NCBI RefSeq assembly: GCF_007741475.1
Contig: NZ_CP036261.1
Coordinates: 5,953,798-6,017,797, forward strand
DNA: 64,000 bases
Direction of reading: 5' to 3'
DNA from: Rosistilla ulvae
Lineage (GTDB): Bacteria > Planctomycetota > Planctomycetia > Pirellulales > Pirellulaceae
Shown: positions 8,355 to 18,500 of the stretch, one piece after another
Position numbering within the stretch: position 1 is the stretch's first letter
How the letters are laid out: every line of letters starts with the position of its first letter
Notes under the pieces: generated by a model
What the model was told of the DNA's origin: nothing
Databases searched by the model: none
The model's input: only the letters and a program-made list of their open reading frames with translations
Position numbers and translations under genes: made by a program

Positions 8355-11309
8355 ATGGATCGAACGACCCGCGACTCCGCGGCCACTGTCGTCAGATGGG
8401 GGCTTTTTGTTTGGCTGGCTTGCACGCTGCAGCTGAGTTTATCCGCGGATCAACCGCTGGCGAAGACCGATCCTCGCCCCGCTTGGACCACTTCGCAAAT
8501 CTCCGGATCGCCTGAACCGCCACTTCCCTATACGACCGAGCGCGCCTTCCCGTCGCTCTCCTTCAATCGCTGTTTGGATATCACCGCCGCCCCCGGCAGC
8601 GACCGACTGTTTGTCGTCGAGGAACGGGGTAAAGTCTTTTCGTTTCCGAATCGGTCGGATGTGGAATCGGCTGATCTCGTGATCGATTTGGCGAAAGCGA
8701 TCCCCGGAGTTAGCCGCGTCTATTCGCTGACCTTCCATCCCGATTTTGAAACCAATCGCTACTGCTACGTCTGTTACATCAAAAAGGCTGGTGAGCCCGA
8801 TGGCACGCACGTGGCTCGGTTTAAAATGACCGACGCCGACCCGCCGACGATCGATGCGGCCAGCGAAACGACTCTGCTCACCTGGCTCTCCGGCGGCCAC
8901 AACGGCTGCTGTTTGAAGTTTGGCCCCGACGGCTGTCTCTACATTTCCACCGGCGATGGCGGTCCAGCCAACCCGCCCGATCCGGAACACGCCGGGCAGG
9001 ATGTCAGCAATTTGCTGTCCTCAATTTTGCGGATCGACGTCGACCAAACGACCGCAGACCGGAACTATCAGATCCCGCCCGACAATCCGTTTGTCGATCT
9101 CGCCGGCGCGCGAGGCGAAGTCTGGGCGTACGGTTTGCGAAATCCGTGGCGGATGAGTTTCGATTCCGACACGGGCGACCTGTGGGTTGGCGATGTCGGC
9201 TGGGAACTTTGGGAGATGCTCAATCGCATCGAGCGCGGCGGAAACTATGGTTGGTCGGTTCTAGAGGGTTCGCACCCGTCGAATCCCGAACGGAAACGCG
9301 GTCCGACACCGATCCTGCCACCGACGATCGAACATTCGCACACCGAATCCTCTTCGATCACCGACGGCCTGACCTACGTCGGATCTCGGCTGCCCGAGCT
9401 CCGCGGCACGCACATCTACGGCGACTACGACACCGGAAAAATCTGGGGCTTCCGCTATGAAGCGGGCCAGGTTGTCGAGCACCGAGAACTAGCCGACACC
9501 ACGCATCGGATCGTTTCGTTTGGCGAAGATAACAACAACGCGATGTACCTGCTGGACCACACTGCCGGGACGATCCAGCGGCTGGTCGCCAATCAGCCCA
9601 CCGAGCAACCGAGCCGCTTTCCGCGAAAGCTCAGCGAAACCGGGCTCTTCGATTCCGTTGTCGATCAAACCCCGATGCCGGGCGTAATCCCCTATTCGAT
9701 CGCCGCCCAACCGTGGGCCGATCATGCAGTCGCCCAGCGGTTTGTCGCAGTTCCCGGCAACGGGGTGATCGAAACCAAGCCAAAAACTTGGGCATTTCCG
9801 ACCGGGACAGTCCTCGTTAAAACGCTGTCGCTCGACTTGGAACAAGGCAACCCCGCGACGCGGCAACACGTCGAAACGCAGATCTTGCACTACGATGGCA
9901 TCGATTGGTTGCCGTATACCTACGCCTGGAACCAGCAGCAGACCGACGCCACGTTGGTCCCCAGCGATGGCGATCAACGCGCGTTCGAAATCGTCAACGC
10001 GGCATCGCCCGGCGGTCTGCGGAACCAGACATGGCGATTTGCCGGGCGAGCCGAATGCCAGCGATGCCACAACTCGTGGTCGGGTCCGCCGTTGGGCTTT
10101 AACACTCTGCAATTGAACTGCGATCTCGATGACGGCGACGCCCCTGTTTCGCAGCTGGATCGACTGGCCGAGATCGGATTGATCGACAAACCGATCGATC
10201 CTAAAGATCGCGAAGGCTTAGTCGACCCAAGCGATACGTCGGCGGAGACCGATCCCCGAGCCCGAGCTTATCTTCAAGCGAATTGCGCCCATTGCCATCG
10301 CCAGCATGCGGGGGGCGCTGTGTTGTCGAAGATGCATTCCGACATTCCCCTTGCCGAAACGAATATGCTCGACGCCCGCCCATCGCAGGGAACGTTTGGC
10401 ATCCATTCGGCGCATGTGATCACGCCCGGCGATCCGCTGCGTTCGGTACTTTGGTACCGGATGGCGAAGCTCGGCAGCGGCCGGATGCCTCATATCGGCA
10501 GCAGCGAAGTCGACGTGGCGGGGCTGGCATTGATCGAAGATTGGATCGGGCAACTGCCGCCAAGTGAGTCGTCTTCCGATCCGGCAGCGCTCCGGCGCCA
10601 AGCCGATGCGTTGGCGGCACTTGCGGAATTGGAACGGTCGGCTGAAACGGAAGCTGACGCCGAAGCGTCGCTCGAAAAACTGTTGTCGACAACCGAAGGG
10701 GGCCTGCTGTTGATGAGGTCGTTGCAGCAGAAGTCGCTTCCCGAGGCGGCCGCTTCGCTGGCGATCGCTCGCGCTGCGAAGCATCCTGACGCCGGTATCC
10801 GCGATCTCTTTGAACGCTTTCTGCCAGCGGACCAACGCGTGGAGCGATTGGGCAATGTCGTTGCGACCGATCAAATCCTGGCGTTCTCGGGCGATGCAGA
10901 TCGCGGCCGATTGGTCTTCTTCGAAACCGCAGGTGTATCGTGCAAGAACTGCCATCGGATCGGTGACACCGGAACGGTGGTCGGTCCCGACCTGACAACG
11001 ATCGGCAAAAAACTCTCCGCCGCCGAATTGCTCGAAAGCATCCTCGAACCCTCTAAGCGAATCGACGCCCCCTACCTGACCTACCTGTTGGAAACAATCG
11101 ATGGCCGCGTCTTAAGTGGCCTGCTGGTCGATAGGGATGACAACCAGGTGACGCTTCGCGAAGCGACCGGTACCGTTGTTGTCGTCGCTGCCGACGATAT
11201 CGAACAACTGGTCCCGCAGCGGAAGTCGCTAATGCCCGAACTGTTGGTCCGCGACCTCACCTCTCAACAGGTCGCCGACCTGTTGTCCTACCTGATTTCG
11301 TTAAAGTAA
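8355..11309 (+). CDS. PQQ-type sugar dehydrogenase fused to c-type cytochrome domains
   Basis: The 984-residue product starts at the ATG with an AAGGA ribosome binding site and a signal peptide (about 1-35). Residues about 60-420 form a glucose/sorbosone dehydrogenase six-bladed propeller, with SGGHNGCCLKFGPDGCLYIS, GDGGPANPPDPEHAGQD, YGLRNPWRMSFD and GGNYGWSVLEG. Three CxxCH heme motifs follow: CQRCH (about 567), CAHCH (about 644) and CKNCH (about 862). The last sits in the planctomycete heme-binding domain that ends LLSYLISLK. Likely role: periplasmic oxidation of a sugar with electrons passed to attached hemes. It may form an operon with the Tat-exported protein 30 bp downstream. The substrate is unknown. 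Confidence 0.85.
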   Translation: MDRTTRDSAATVVRWGLFVWLACTLQLSLSADQPLAKTDPRPAWTTSQISGSPEPPLPYTTERAFPSLSFNRCLDITAAPGSDRLFVVEERGKVFSFPNRSDVESADLVIDLAKAIPGVSRVYSLTFHPDFETNRYCYVCYIKKAGEPDGTHVARFKMTDADPPTIDAASETTLLTWLSGGHNGCCLKFGPDGCLYISTGDGGPANPPDPEHAGQDVSNLLSSILRIDVDQTTADRNYQIPPDNPFVDLAGARGEVWAYGLRNPWRMSFDSDTGDLWVGDVGWELWEMLNRIERGGNYGWSVLEGSHPSNPERKRGPTPILPPTIEHSHTESSSITDGLTYVGSRLPELRGTHIYGDYDTGKIWGFRYEAGQVVEHRELADTTHRIVSFGEDNNNAMYLLDHTAGTIQRLVANQPTEQPSRFPRKLSETGLFDSVVDQTPMPGVIPYSIAAQPWADHAVAQRFVAVPGNGVIETKPKTWAFPTGTVLVKTLSLDLEQGNPATRQHVETQILHYDGIDWLPYTYAWNQQQTDATLVPSDGDQRAFEIVNAASPGGLRNQTWRFAGRAECQRCHNSWSGPPLGFNTLQLNCDLDDGDAPVSQLDRLAEIGLIDKPIDPKDREGLVDPSDTSAETDPRARAYLQANCAHCHRQHAGGAVLSKMHSDIPLAETNMLDARPSQGTFGIHSAHVITPGDPLRSVLWYRMAKLGSGRMPHIGSSEVDVAGLALIEDWIGQLPPSESSSDPAALRRQADALAALAELERSAETEADAEASLEKLLSTTEGGLLLMRSLQQKSLPEAAASLAIARAAKHPDAGIRDLFERFLPADQRVERLGNVVATDQILAFSGDADRGRLVFFETAGVSCKNCHRIGDTGTVVGPDLTTIGKKLSAAELLESILEPSKRIDAPYLTYLLETIDGRVLSGLLVDRDDNQVTLREATGTVVVVAADDIEQLVPQRKSLMPELLVRDLTSQQVADLLSYLISLK

Positions 11310-11339
11310 TCCCCGCCTCAGAAATCAACGAGTGGAATC

Positions 11340-12587
11340 ATGCCATCTCCATCGAAGCCCACGCGTCGAGCCTTCTTAGCCAGCACGGCGATCGCAGCCG
11401 CCAGCAGCCCGTGGTTGAACGTCGCCACCGCCGAAACGCCCACGGTAAAAACAAAATCGGTCGCGGCGGTCCTCACCGCATACGAACACGGTTTGCACGC
11501 CGACGTTCTGATCGGCAAGATCCTAGAAGGTTGGAAACAGGACGGCGGACCGGGGCCGCGTTTGACGCTCGCCTCGATGTACGTCGACCAGTTCACCGAT
11601 AGGGACATGGCTCGCGGGCTCTCTCAAAAATATGGCTTTCCGATTTTTGAAACGATCGAAGAAGCTGTCACCGTCGGCGGCAACACGATCCCCGTCGATG
11701 GCGTGATCAGCATTGGGGAGCACGGCGATTATCCGTGGAACGACAAAAAGCAGCATCTTTATCCACGCCGTCGCTTTTTCAAAGAGATCACCGATACGTT
11801 TGTGAAATACGATCGTGTCGTCCCGGTCTTCAACGACAAGCATCTCGGTCCGGTCTGGAAAGATGCGAAATGGATGTACGACCGCGCCGTCGAACTGAAC
11901 ATTCCTTTTATGGCGGGTTCTTCGATGGCGGTCGGCTACCGCACGCCCGAGATCTCCGTCCCGCCGGGCTGCCCCATCGAAGCCGCAGTGGGCATCGGGT
12001 ACTCCGGTCTGGACATCTACGGCAGTCACGCGTTGGAATTTTTCCAGTGCCATGTCGAACAGCGACCCGGCGCCGAGCAGGGCGTTCGCTGGGTGCAGTG
12101 CCTGCAAGGCGATGCGGTCTGGCAGACGCTGGACGATGGCTTGATCAGCCAAGATCTTTTTGATGCCGCGTTGGCCGCGATCGATCATCGCGACGGCGAT
12201 GTGCGGCAGAGCGACGACGCCACGTTGTTCCTGTTCCAATATGCCGACGGCCTGTTGGGAGCTCTCTTTATGCTGCCGACCTACGCCCGCGGGACGTCGG
12301 TTGCGCTGCAAGTCGCTGGCAAAACGGAGCCGCTTGCGACGCGGTTCGACGAGCGAACGGAACCGCGTTATCCGCACTTCGCCTGGCTGCTCAAAGGGAT
12401 CGAAACGATGATCCACACCGGCCGGCCGACCTATCCCGTCGAGCGGACGCTGCTGACCAGCGGGATCTTGGATCGCGCCCTCACCTCGCTGGCCGCAGGG
12501 CAAACCAAACGGATGACTCCCGAACTGGAGATCGCTTACCAACCGGCAAATTACGGCCACGCTCCCCTCCCGCGACTCGGCGGTTAG
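11340..12587 (+). CDS. Tat-exported protein of unknown function
   Basis: This gene encodes 415 residues. The N-terminus carries a twin-arginine signal (TRRAFLASTAIAAASSPWL), so it is exported folded, which often goes with a bound cofactor. The mature part reads SVAAVLTAYEHGLHADVLIG, then GVISIGEHGDYP, VVPVFNDKHLGPVWKDA and IPFMAGSSMAVGYR. These are alternating strand-helix units that resemble a Rossmann-type oxidoreductase fold, but no clear nucleotide motif is visible. It follows the sugar dehydrogenase gene by 30 bp on the same strand, so shared transcription and a role in the same oxidation pathway are plausible. The function is not established. Confidence 0.75.
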   Translation: MPSPSKPTRRAFLASTAIAAASSPWLNVATAETPTVKTKSVAAVLTAYEHGLHADVLIGKILEGWKQDGGPGPRLTLASMYVDQFTDRDMARGLSQKYGFPIFETIEEAVTVGGNTIPVDGVISIGEHGDYPWNDKKQHLYPRRRFFKEITDTFVKYDRVVPVFNDKHLGPVWKDAKWMYDRAVELNIPFMAGSSMAVGYRTPEISVPPGCPIEAAVGIGYSGLDIYGSHALEFFQCHVEQRPGAEQGVRWVQCLQGDAVWQTLDDGLISQDLFDAALAAIDHRDGDVRQSDDATLFLFQYADGLLGALFMLPTYARGTSVALQVAGKTEPLATRFDERTEPRYPHFAWLLKGIETMIHTGRPTYPVERTLLTSGILDRALTSLAAGQTKRMTPELEIAYQPANYGHAPLPRLGG

Positions 12588-12591
12588 AATA

Positions 12592-12656
12592 GGTCGCCTT
12601 TCGCTCCGCGAAAGGGCGTTTGCAGGACTCGCACTTTCGCGGAGCGAAAGGCGACC
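12592..12656. repeat. Perfect 23-bp inverted repeat with 19-nt loop
   Basis: The left arm 12592-12614 starts GGTCGCCTTTCGCTCCGCG; the right arm 12634-12656 is its exact reverse complement. It lies between two co-directional genes. A stem this long could stop or attenuate transcription, but its form also fits a dispersed intergenic palindrome. Confidence 0.7.
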
Positions 12657-12741
12657 AACTTACAACACGTTCCCTTTCACCGCCCGCCCCCCCTCCCAAC
12701 TCGAACAGTCTCACCAAGAGCTACTTCTCAGGAGATCCCTC

Positions 12742-14613
12742 ATGCTCGCATGCACTCGTTTCGTATTTCAAATCCCCATCATCGCGCTGTTGGTTACCAG
12801 CGGTCTCGTCGCTGCAGCCGAAGATTATCACCTGGAAAAGAACGTGATGGTCCCGATGCGCGATGGCGTTCGGCTGGCGACCGACATCTATCGACCGATG
12901 GTCGATGGCAAACCGTCGGAGGAGCGGCTGCCGGTGATCCTGTCGCGTCTGCCGTACAACAAAAACGGAGCCAAGTCGCGCGGTGCTTATTACGCAAAGC
13001 ACGGTTACGTTTACGTCGCGCAAGACACTCGCGGACGCTACGCATCCGAAGGAGTCTGGCACATGTTGACCGATGATGGCCCCGACGGCGTCGACTGCGC
13101 CGCCTGGATCGGCAAGCAACCTTGGAGCGACGGCCAGATCGGAATGATCGGAACGTCTTATTTCGGCGGCACCCAGCACGCGATGGCGATGGCTGGCGCG
13201 CCGGAGCTGAAAACGGTAATTCCTGTCGATGCGATGGCGAACATGGGAAGGCAGAGTATTCGCAATGCGGGTGCGTTTGAGTTGCGTTTCTGGAACTGGA
13301 TCTTCTTGAACGCGAGCAACGGCAGCCGCGCCGGACAAGATCCCGGCACCAAAAAGGTGTTGAAAGAGATGGCCGATCAACGCCACACCTATCTGCAGAA
13401 TTTGCCGACACGTCGCGGGATGACTCCGCTGCGTCTGGCACCCGAATACGAAGACTGGTTGATCTCGGCGATGGAGAATGGCGCGAACGACGAATTTTGG
13501 GAGCAAAACAACATCGTCGATGCGCCGCACAAATACAAAGACATCCCCGTCTACCTGGTCTCGGGTTGGTACGACTCTTGGGGCGGCAACAACACCGCCA
13601 CATTTAAGGCGCTGCGACCGGAGATCAAGGGCCCAGTCTATATGATCATGGGTCCGTGGATTCACGGCCAACAAGCCGGTTACGCCCACGGGCAGGTTTC
13701 GTTTGGCAAGCAGGCCGCGATCGCTGACCAATGGGCGTGGCGACGCGAGTGGTACGACCACTGGCTCAAAGGAATCGACAACTCCGTCGGCAAAGCGGAT
13801 CCCTTCAAGACCCCGGTGCGGATCTTCGTGATGGGAACCGGCGATGGCGGCAAAGATGAAAAGGGACGTCTGCAGCACGGCGGCTACTGGCGAAGCGAAC
13901 TGGATTGGCCGCTGGAACGGACTCAGTACACCGACTTTTATCTGCAACCCGATGGCGGGCTCGCGACGGAGAAGCCAGCGGTCGAAGAAGCTGTCACCCA
14001 ATACGATTTCGATCCCAAGGATCCAGTCCCCAACATCGGCGGGAACATCTCGTCGGCCAACGACATCATGCTCCAAGGGGCTTTTGATCAAAAGGGAGGC
14101 AGCCACATTTGGAACTTCAAGAATCCGATTCCGCTGTCGGCTCGCAAGGATGTCCTGGTCTTCCAAACCGAACCGCTGACCGAAGACTTGGAAGTCACCG
14201 GCGAGTTGGAAGTTCGCTTGTTCGCGTCCAGTTCGGCGGTCGACACCGACTTCACCGCCAAGCTGATCGATGTCTATCCTCCTTCGTCCGATTGGCCGGG
14301 CGGATTTGATATGAACATCGCCGACGGGATCGTGCGAGCAAGGTTCCGCGAGTCGCTGAAGAAGGAAGTCCTGATGACACCGGGCGAGACGTACGAATTC
14401 ACGATCAAGATGTATCCGACGTCGAACGTCTTCAAAAAGGGACATCGGATTCGCGTCGACATCTCCAGTTCGAACTTCCCTCGCTTCGACGTGAACCCCA
14501 ACACGGGCGAGCCGTTGAACCGTCATCGCCGAACCGTCGTGGCGACGCAAACGATCCACCACGACGCAACACGTCCTAGCCGGATCATTTTGCCGGTGAT
14601 TCCAGCGGAATAG
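12742..14613 (+). CDS. CocE/NonD family hydrolase, secreted
   Basis: Encodes 623 residues with an AGGAG ribosome binding site 7 nt before the ATG and a signal peptide (residues 1-24). It is an alpha/beta hydrolase of the X-Pro dipeptidyl-peptidase (S15)/cocaine esterase type. The nucleophile motif is GTSYFGG with Ser near 138. The acid is probably the Asp in SGWYDSWGG (about 277) and the His in MGPWIHGQ (about 307). From about residue 370 there is the jelly-roll C-terminal domain (VTGELEVRLFASSSAVDTDF, RIRVDISSSNFPRFDVN). Family members hydrolyse esters or acyl-prolyl bonds; the substrate cannot be read from sequence. A short hairpin after the stop (14635-14653) may end transcription. Confidence 0.9.
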   Translation: MLACTRFVFQIPIIALLVTSGLVAAAEDYHLEKNVMVPMRDGVRLATDIYRPMVDGKPSEERLPVILSRLPYNKNGAKSRGAYYAKHGYVYVAQDTRGRYASEGVWHMLTDDGPDGVDCAAWIGKQPWSDGQIGMIGTSYFGGTQHAMAMAGAPELKTVIPVDAMANMGRQSIRNAGAFELRFWNWIFLNASNGSRAGQDPGTKKVLKEMADQRHTYLQNLPTRRGMTPLRLAPEYEDWLISAMENGANDEFWEQNNIVDAPHKYKDIPVYLVSGWYDSWGGNNTATFKALRPEIKGPVYMIMGPWIHGQQAGYAHGQVSFGKQAAIADQWAWRREWYDHWLKGIDNSVGKADPFKTPVRIFVMGTGDGGKDEKGRLQHGGYWRSELDWPLERTQYTDFYLQPDGGLATEKPAVEEAVTQYDFDPKDPVPNIGGNISSANDIMLQGAFDQKGGSHIWNFKNPIPLSARKDVLVFQTEPLTEDLEVTGELEVRLFASSSAVDTDFTAKLIDVYPPSSDWPGGFDMNIADGIVRARFRESLKKEVLMTPGETYEFTIKMYPTSNVFKKGHRIRVDISSSNFPRFDVNPNTGEPLNRHRRTVVATQTIHHDATRPSRIILPVIPAE

Positions 14614-14634
14614 ACGTTTCGGTGAAATTGTCGA

Positions 14635-14653
14635 ACTCGGTTTCCAGCCGAGT
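14635..14653 (+). terminator. Weak hairpin after the CocE-type gene
   Basis: ACTCGG and CCGAGT pair around a 7-nt loop, 22 bp after the stop and between convergent genes. It is followed by GGGGG, not T residues. Low confidence. Confidence 0.25.
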
Positions 14654-14694
14654 GGGGGCGTCATGCGGTTCGTCGAAAGATGGATCGCGGCGCG

Positions 14695-15087
14695 TTATCG
14701 GACGCCGACGTCATCCTTTTGCGATGGCGTCAGGTCGACGCGGAGATTGCGGTAGTCGACTCGTAGTTCGAGTCCGAGGAGCAACCCGACCCCAAGCAGT
14801 GGAGACTCGCCTTGATTGGCAATGATTTCGAGCGGCTTGGAGGTTCCAAACCACTCGATCGTGCAGCTGTAAGTGCTCAAGCCAATCTGTGAACCATCGG
14901 CTAGGATCGCATCAACGCTTCCCGATGGTTCGAGCTGCAAATCCTCGATTGCCGCTGTCGGAAGGACGAGGTCGCCGGTGAACCCCGTGTCGATCCAAAC
15001 CTGAAAAGTTGTCGCGTCCGTGTCGGCTGACCTACGCAATTCAACCGGTATAAGTGCTCGGCCACCGCTGTCTACGATCCCTTTCAT
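14695..15087 (-). CDS. Clan AA (retropepsin-like) aspartic protease
   Basis: A 130-residue protein. The motif FQVWIDTGFTGDLVLP places the catalytic D-T-G at residues 33-35 in a retropepsin-like single-domain fold that must dimerise to be active. A second hydrophobic strand with a glycine, PLLGVGLLLGLELRVDY, fits the family's C-terminal segment. No signal peptide is present, so it is probably cytoplasmic. Its ATG overlaps the stop of the upstream small gene by 4 bp (ATGA), so the two are translationally coupled. Pairs of a small DUF5678-like protein and such a protease recur in bacteria, with no known substrate. Confidence 0.8.
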   Translation of the reverse strand: MKGIVDSGGRALIPVELRRSADTDATTFQVWIDTGFTGDLVLPTAAIEDLQLEPSGSVDAILADGSQIGLSTYSCTIEWFGTSKPLEIIANQGESPLLGVGLLLGLELRVDYRNLRVDLTPSQKDDVGVR

Positions 15088-15338
15088 CGGACGTGCAGAC
15101 CAAAATGTACGGCTGCCTTGTGCCCGACTCGGATCGCATGGCTGAGGCGATCGGGAAACTGCTTCCGCGCTTTTCCGATCGCTTCGCTCAACGTCGCACC
15201 CAAGAAATGTTCGCCGGAGTCGGGTTCGATTGCCACGAACTGGTCCAACGCTATCTTTTCGAGCACCGATTTCAGGCGATCTTCGTAGATTTTCTTCGCG
15301 CGATCTGCAACACTAGGGTCTGTGTTTTGCATCATCAT
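15084..15338 (-). CDS. DUF5678-like small protein, partner of the aspartic protease
   Basis: Up to 84 residues. Three ATGs follow one another (15338, 15335, 15332) after a GGAGG ribosome binding site (within 15341-15347); spacing favours the second. The frame stays open further upstream without coding features. The product starts MMMQNTDPSVADRAKKIYED and carries FVAIEPDSGEHFLGATLSEA and IGKARKQFPDR. This is the strand-turn-helix pattern of DUF5678-type proteins (a short beta-hairpin, then a helix with regularly spaced alanines). It is coupled by ATGA to the protease gene. A role as substrate, inhibitor or adaptor of the protease is inference only. Confidence 0.65.
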   Translation of the reverse strand: MMMQNTDPSVADRAKKIYEDRLKSVLEKIALDQFVAIEPDSGEHFLGATLSEAIGKARKQFPDRLSHAIRVGHKAAVHFGLHVR

Positions 15339-15571
15339 CCGACCTCCATATTTCGTTTTCCATTGTATGCAGACGACGTGGGACCGTCCAATAAACCGTC
15401 CCGTCTTCGCAGGGCATTTGGTAACGTAAATCCATCGGAGCCGTGTTGGTCCTCCCGTTGCATTGCTTGCAAATGATTCATCACCAACCGGTGATACAAA
15501 ACAATCTGGTTCGCTCGTGAGCCAGCCCCCCAGAAAAGATCCCCCTCCCATTCCCCTTCGGCACAAAAAAC

Positions 15572-18500
15572 ATGTTTGCATGTTGGGTTCCGTTTCGCAG
15601 TGATCGTGTTACCGCCCCTTTCCTGATCCTGACGCTGCTGAGTTCCGGCGTGGCGGTTGGCGAAGAGCCGGCGTTTTTTGAAACGCAGATCCGGCCGATC
15701 CTGCGGGAGTATTGTTTCGATTGCCACGGCGCGACCGAAGAGTTGGAGGGTGGGCTCGATCTGCGACTGGTTCGCTTCATCCAATCGGGAGGTGATTCGG
15801 GGACGGCGCTCGTGCCGGGCGATCCTGAGGAGAGCTTGCTGCTGACGCGCGTTCGCGACGGCGACATGCCGCCGGGAGAAGCTCGCGTCTCGGACGAAAA
15901 AATTGCGATCCTTGAAAAATGGATCGCCAGCGGCGCCGCGACGCTGCGTCCCGAGCCCGAACAGATCGGGCCGGGGATTCCGATCACCGAAGAGGAACGC
16001 AATTACTGGGCCTACCAACCGATCGCGCCACCGCAAACGCCGCTTCCCGAAGCGCGAGGAACGATCCGCACGCCGATCGATGCGTTGCTGGCCGCCGCGA
16101 TGCCCGAAGGCCTAAGCTTTTCGCCCGACGCCGATCGCTTCACCACGATCCAGCGTCTGTCCAACGACTTGATTGGCCTCCCGCCGACTGCGGAACAAGT
16201 CGACCAATGGATGCAGCATTCCGATCCCGATTGGTACGAACAGCTTGTCGAAGAGCTGCTCCGTTCGCCGCATTATGGCGAACGCTGGGCCCGACATTGG
16301 TTGGACGCAGCGGGCTATGCCGACAGCGACGGCTACACGGTCGCCGACAGCAGCCGCGATTGGGCGTGGCGGTACCGCGACTACGTGATCCGGTCGTTCA
16401 GCGCCGACAAACCGCTGGACCGCTTTATCACCGAACAGATCGCTGGCGATGAATTGGCCGGCCCCGCCAACGGCGATTGGACTGCGGAGCAGATCGAACT
16501 GCTGACCGCGACCGGTTTCCTGCGGATGGCAGCCGACGGAACCGGCAGCGGCGACAACAGCCCCGAAGCTCGCAACAAAACGATCGCCGACACGATGCAG
16601 ATCGTTTGCAGCACGCTGTTGGGTTCCAGCGTTCATTGCGCTCAGTGCCACGACCACCGTTACGATCCGATTTCGCACGTCGATTATTTTGCAATCCGAT
16701 CGGTCTTTGAACCCGCCCTGGACTGGAAATCTTGGAAGGCACCCAGGAGCCGTTTGGTCTCGTTGTACACCGCAGCGGATCGGGCTGCCGCAGCGGCGAT
16801 CGAAGAGGAAGTCAAACTGGTCGCGAAGGAGCGAGCGGAGAAACAGGCTGCGTTTATCCAAGAGGTCTTCGAAGAAGAGCTGCTGAAATTTGAAGATCCA
16901 CAGCGCTCGCAGCTCCGCGAGGCCTACAACACCGCCAAGGACAAACGGACCGAAGAGCAGAAGAAGCTGCTGGCGGCCAACCCCGCCGTCAACATCACCG
17001 CTGGCGTGCTGTACCAATACCGGCCCGATGCGGCTAAGGAGCTGAAGGAATTCGACAAGCGGATGGCCGAGATGCGAGCCAAGAAGCCAGCCGAAGAGTT
17101 TATACACGCGTTGGTCGAAGCTCCCAATCACGCCCCGGTCACGCATCTGTTTCACCGCGGCGACTTCAACCAACCCAAGCAGGAAGTGTTGCCGGCGGGG
17201 CTGACCGTCGTCGCTCCCGAAGGCGCCGTGGCCCAATTCCCCAGCAACGATCCGGAATTGCCAACGACCGGCCGCCGACTGGCCTTTGCTCGCTGGTTGA
17301 CCGATGCCAAAAGCAATCCGCTGACGCCCCGAGCGATCGTGAATCGGATTTGGATGCATCACTTCGGTCGCGGGATCGTGTCGACGCCGGGCGACTTCGG
17401 TCGCCTGGGCGGAGAACCAACGCATCCGGAGTTGCTCGATTGGTTGGCGAACGATTTTGTCCAGCACGGTTGGAGTCTGAAGCACCTGCATCGCCAGATC
17501 CTGAAATCGACAGCGTGGCGTCAGTCGTCGTATCGCGAACCGACGCGCGAGGCGATCGATGCCGATAACCATTACTATTGGCGAAAGTCGCTGCAGCGAG
17601 TCGACGCGGAAATCCTTCGCGATTCGATCCTGTCGGTTTCCGGCAATCTGGACGTCGATCGTTTTGGGCCTCCCGTCGATATCGCCGAAGATGAAACCGG
17701 ACAGGTCCGCGTCGATGCCAAGCGGCCGCGGCGCAGCATCTACGTCCGGGCGCGACGCAGCCAACCGGTCGGGATGCTGCAGACATTCGACGCCCCGGTG
17801 ATGAGTGTCAACTGCGATGTCCGCTCGGTCTCGACCGTCGCTCCCCAGTCGCTGATGATGCTCAACGGCGACTTCATCCTCGAACAAGCCGCCTTGGTCG
17901 CCGAGCGCGCCGTCGCCGCCGAACAAGCTAGCCAGGCCGCGGCAGCGGAATCCGGCGCTGCGGCCAGCGAAGCGGTCGACAGTTCGTGGATGCCCGCGAT
18001 CCCTAAACCGATCTGGACTTACGGCACCGGAGAAGTCGACGAAGCGACCGGCACGCTGGCTCGTTTCGAAGCGTTGCCGAACTTTACAGGGACGCAGTAT
18101 CAGGGAGGCCCGAAAGTGCCAGCTCCTGGTTTCGGCTGGGTCTTTCTGACCAAAACCGGCGGCCATCCGGGCAATCCGAAGAATCCCGCCATCCGACGTT
18201 GGACCGCTCCGACCGACGGCCAGTTGAGTATTTCCGGATCGCTGCAACACAGCAGCGAAAACGGCGATGGCGTTCGCGGGCGGATCCTTTCGGCCGGCGG
18301 ACTGCGAGGCAGCTGGAACGCGTTCCACAATTCAACGGCTACCGACGTCGCGACCTTTGCTGTCGCCAGCGGCGAAACGATCGACCTCGTTACCGATTGT
18401 TTGACCAGCGAAACGTCCGACTCCTTCAGCTGGCAAATAAAGCTCGACTTCACACCCACCGACGGCAAACCTCACGTCTACGATTCGGTCGCAGATTTTG

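Noticed and set aside
12721-14664. 647-residue minus-strand frame
   Set aside because: Antisense to the CocE-type hydrolase, which has a full catalytic triad and ribosome binding site.
15339-15581. Upstream extension of the DUF5678-like gene
   Set aside because: The frame is open, but composition is not protein-like and the strong ribosome binding site sits directly before the ATG triplet at 15338-15330.
16112-18328. 738-residue minus-strand frame
   Set aside because: Antisense to the PSCyt/PSD1 gene and rich in Arg, Gly and Asp, as expected of a shadow frame.
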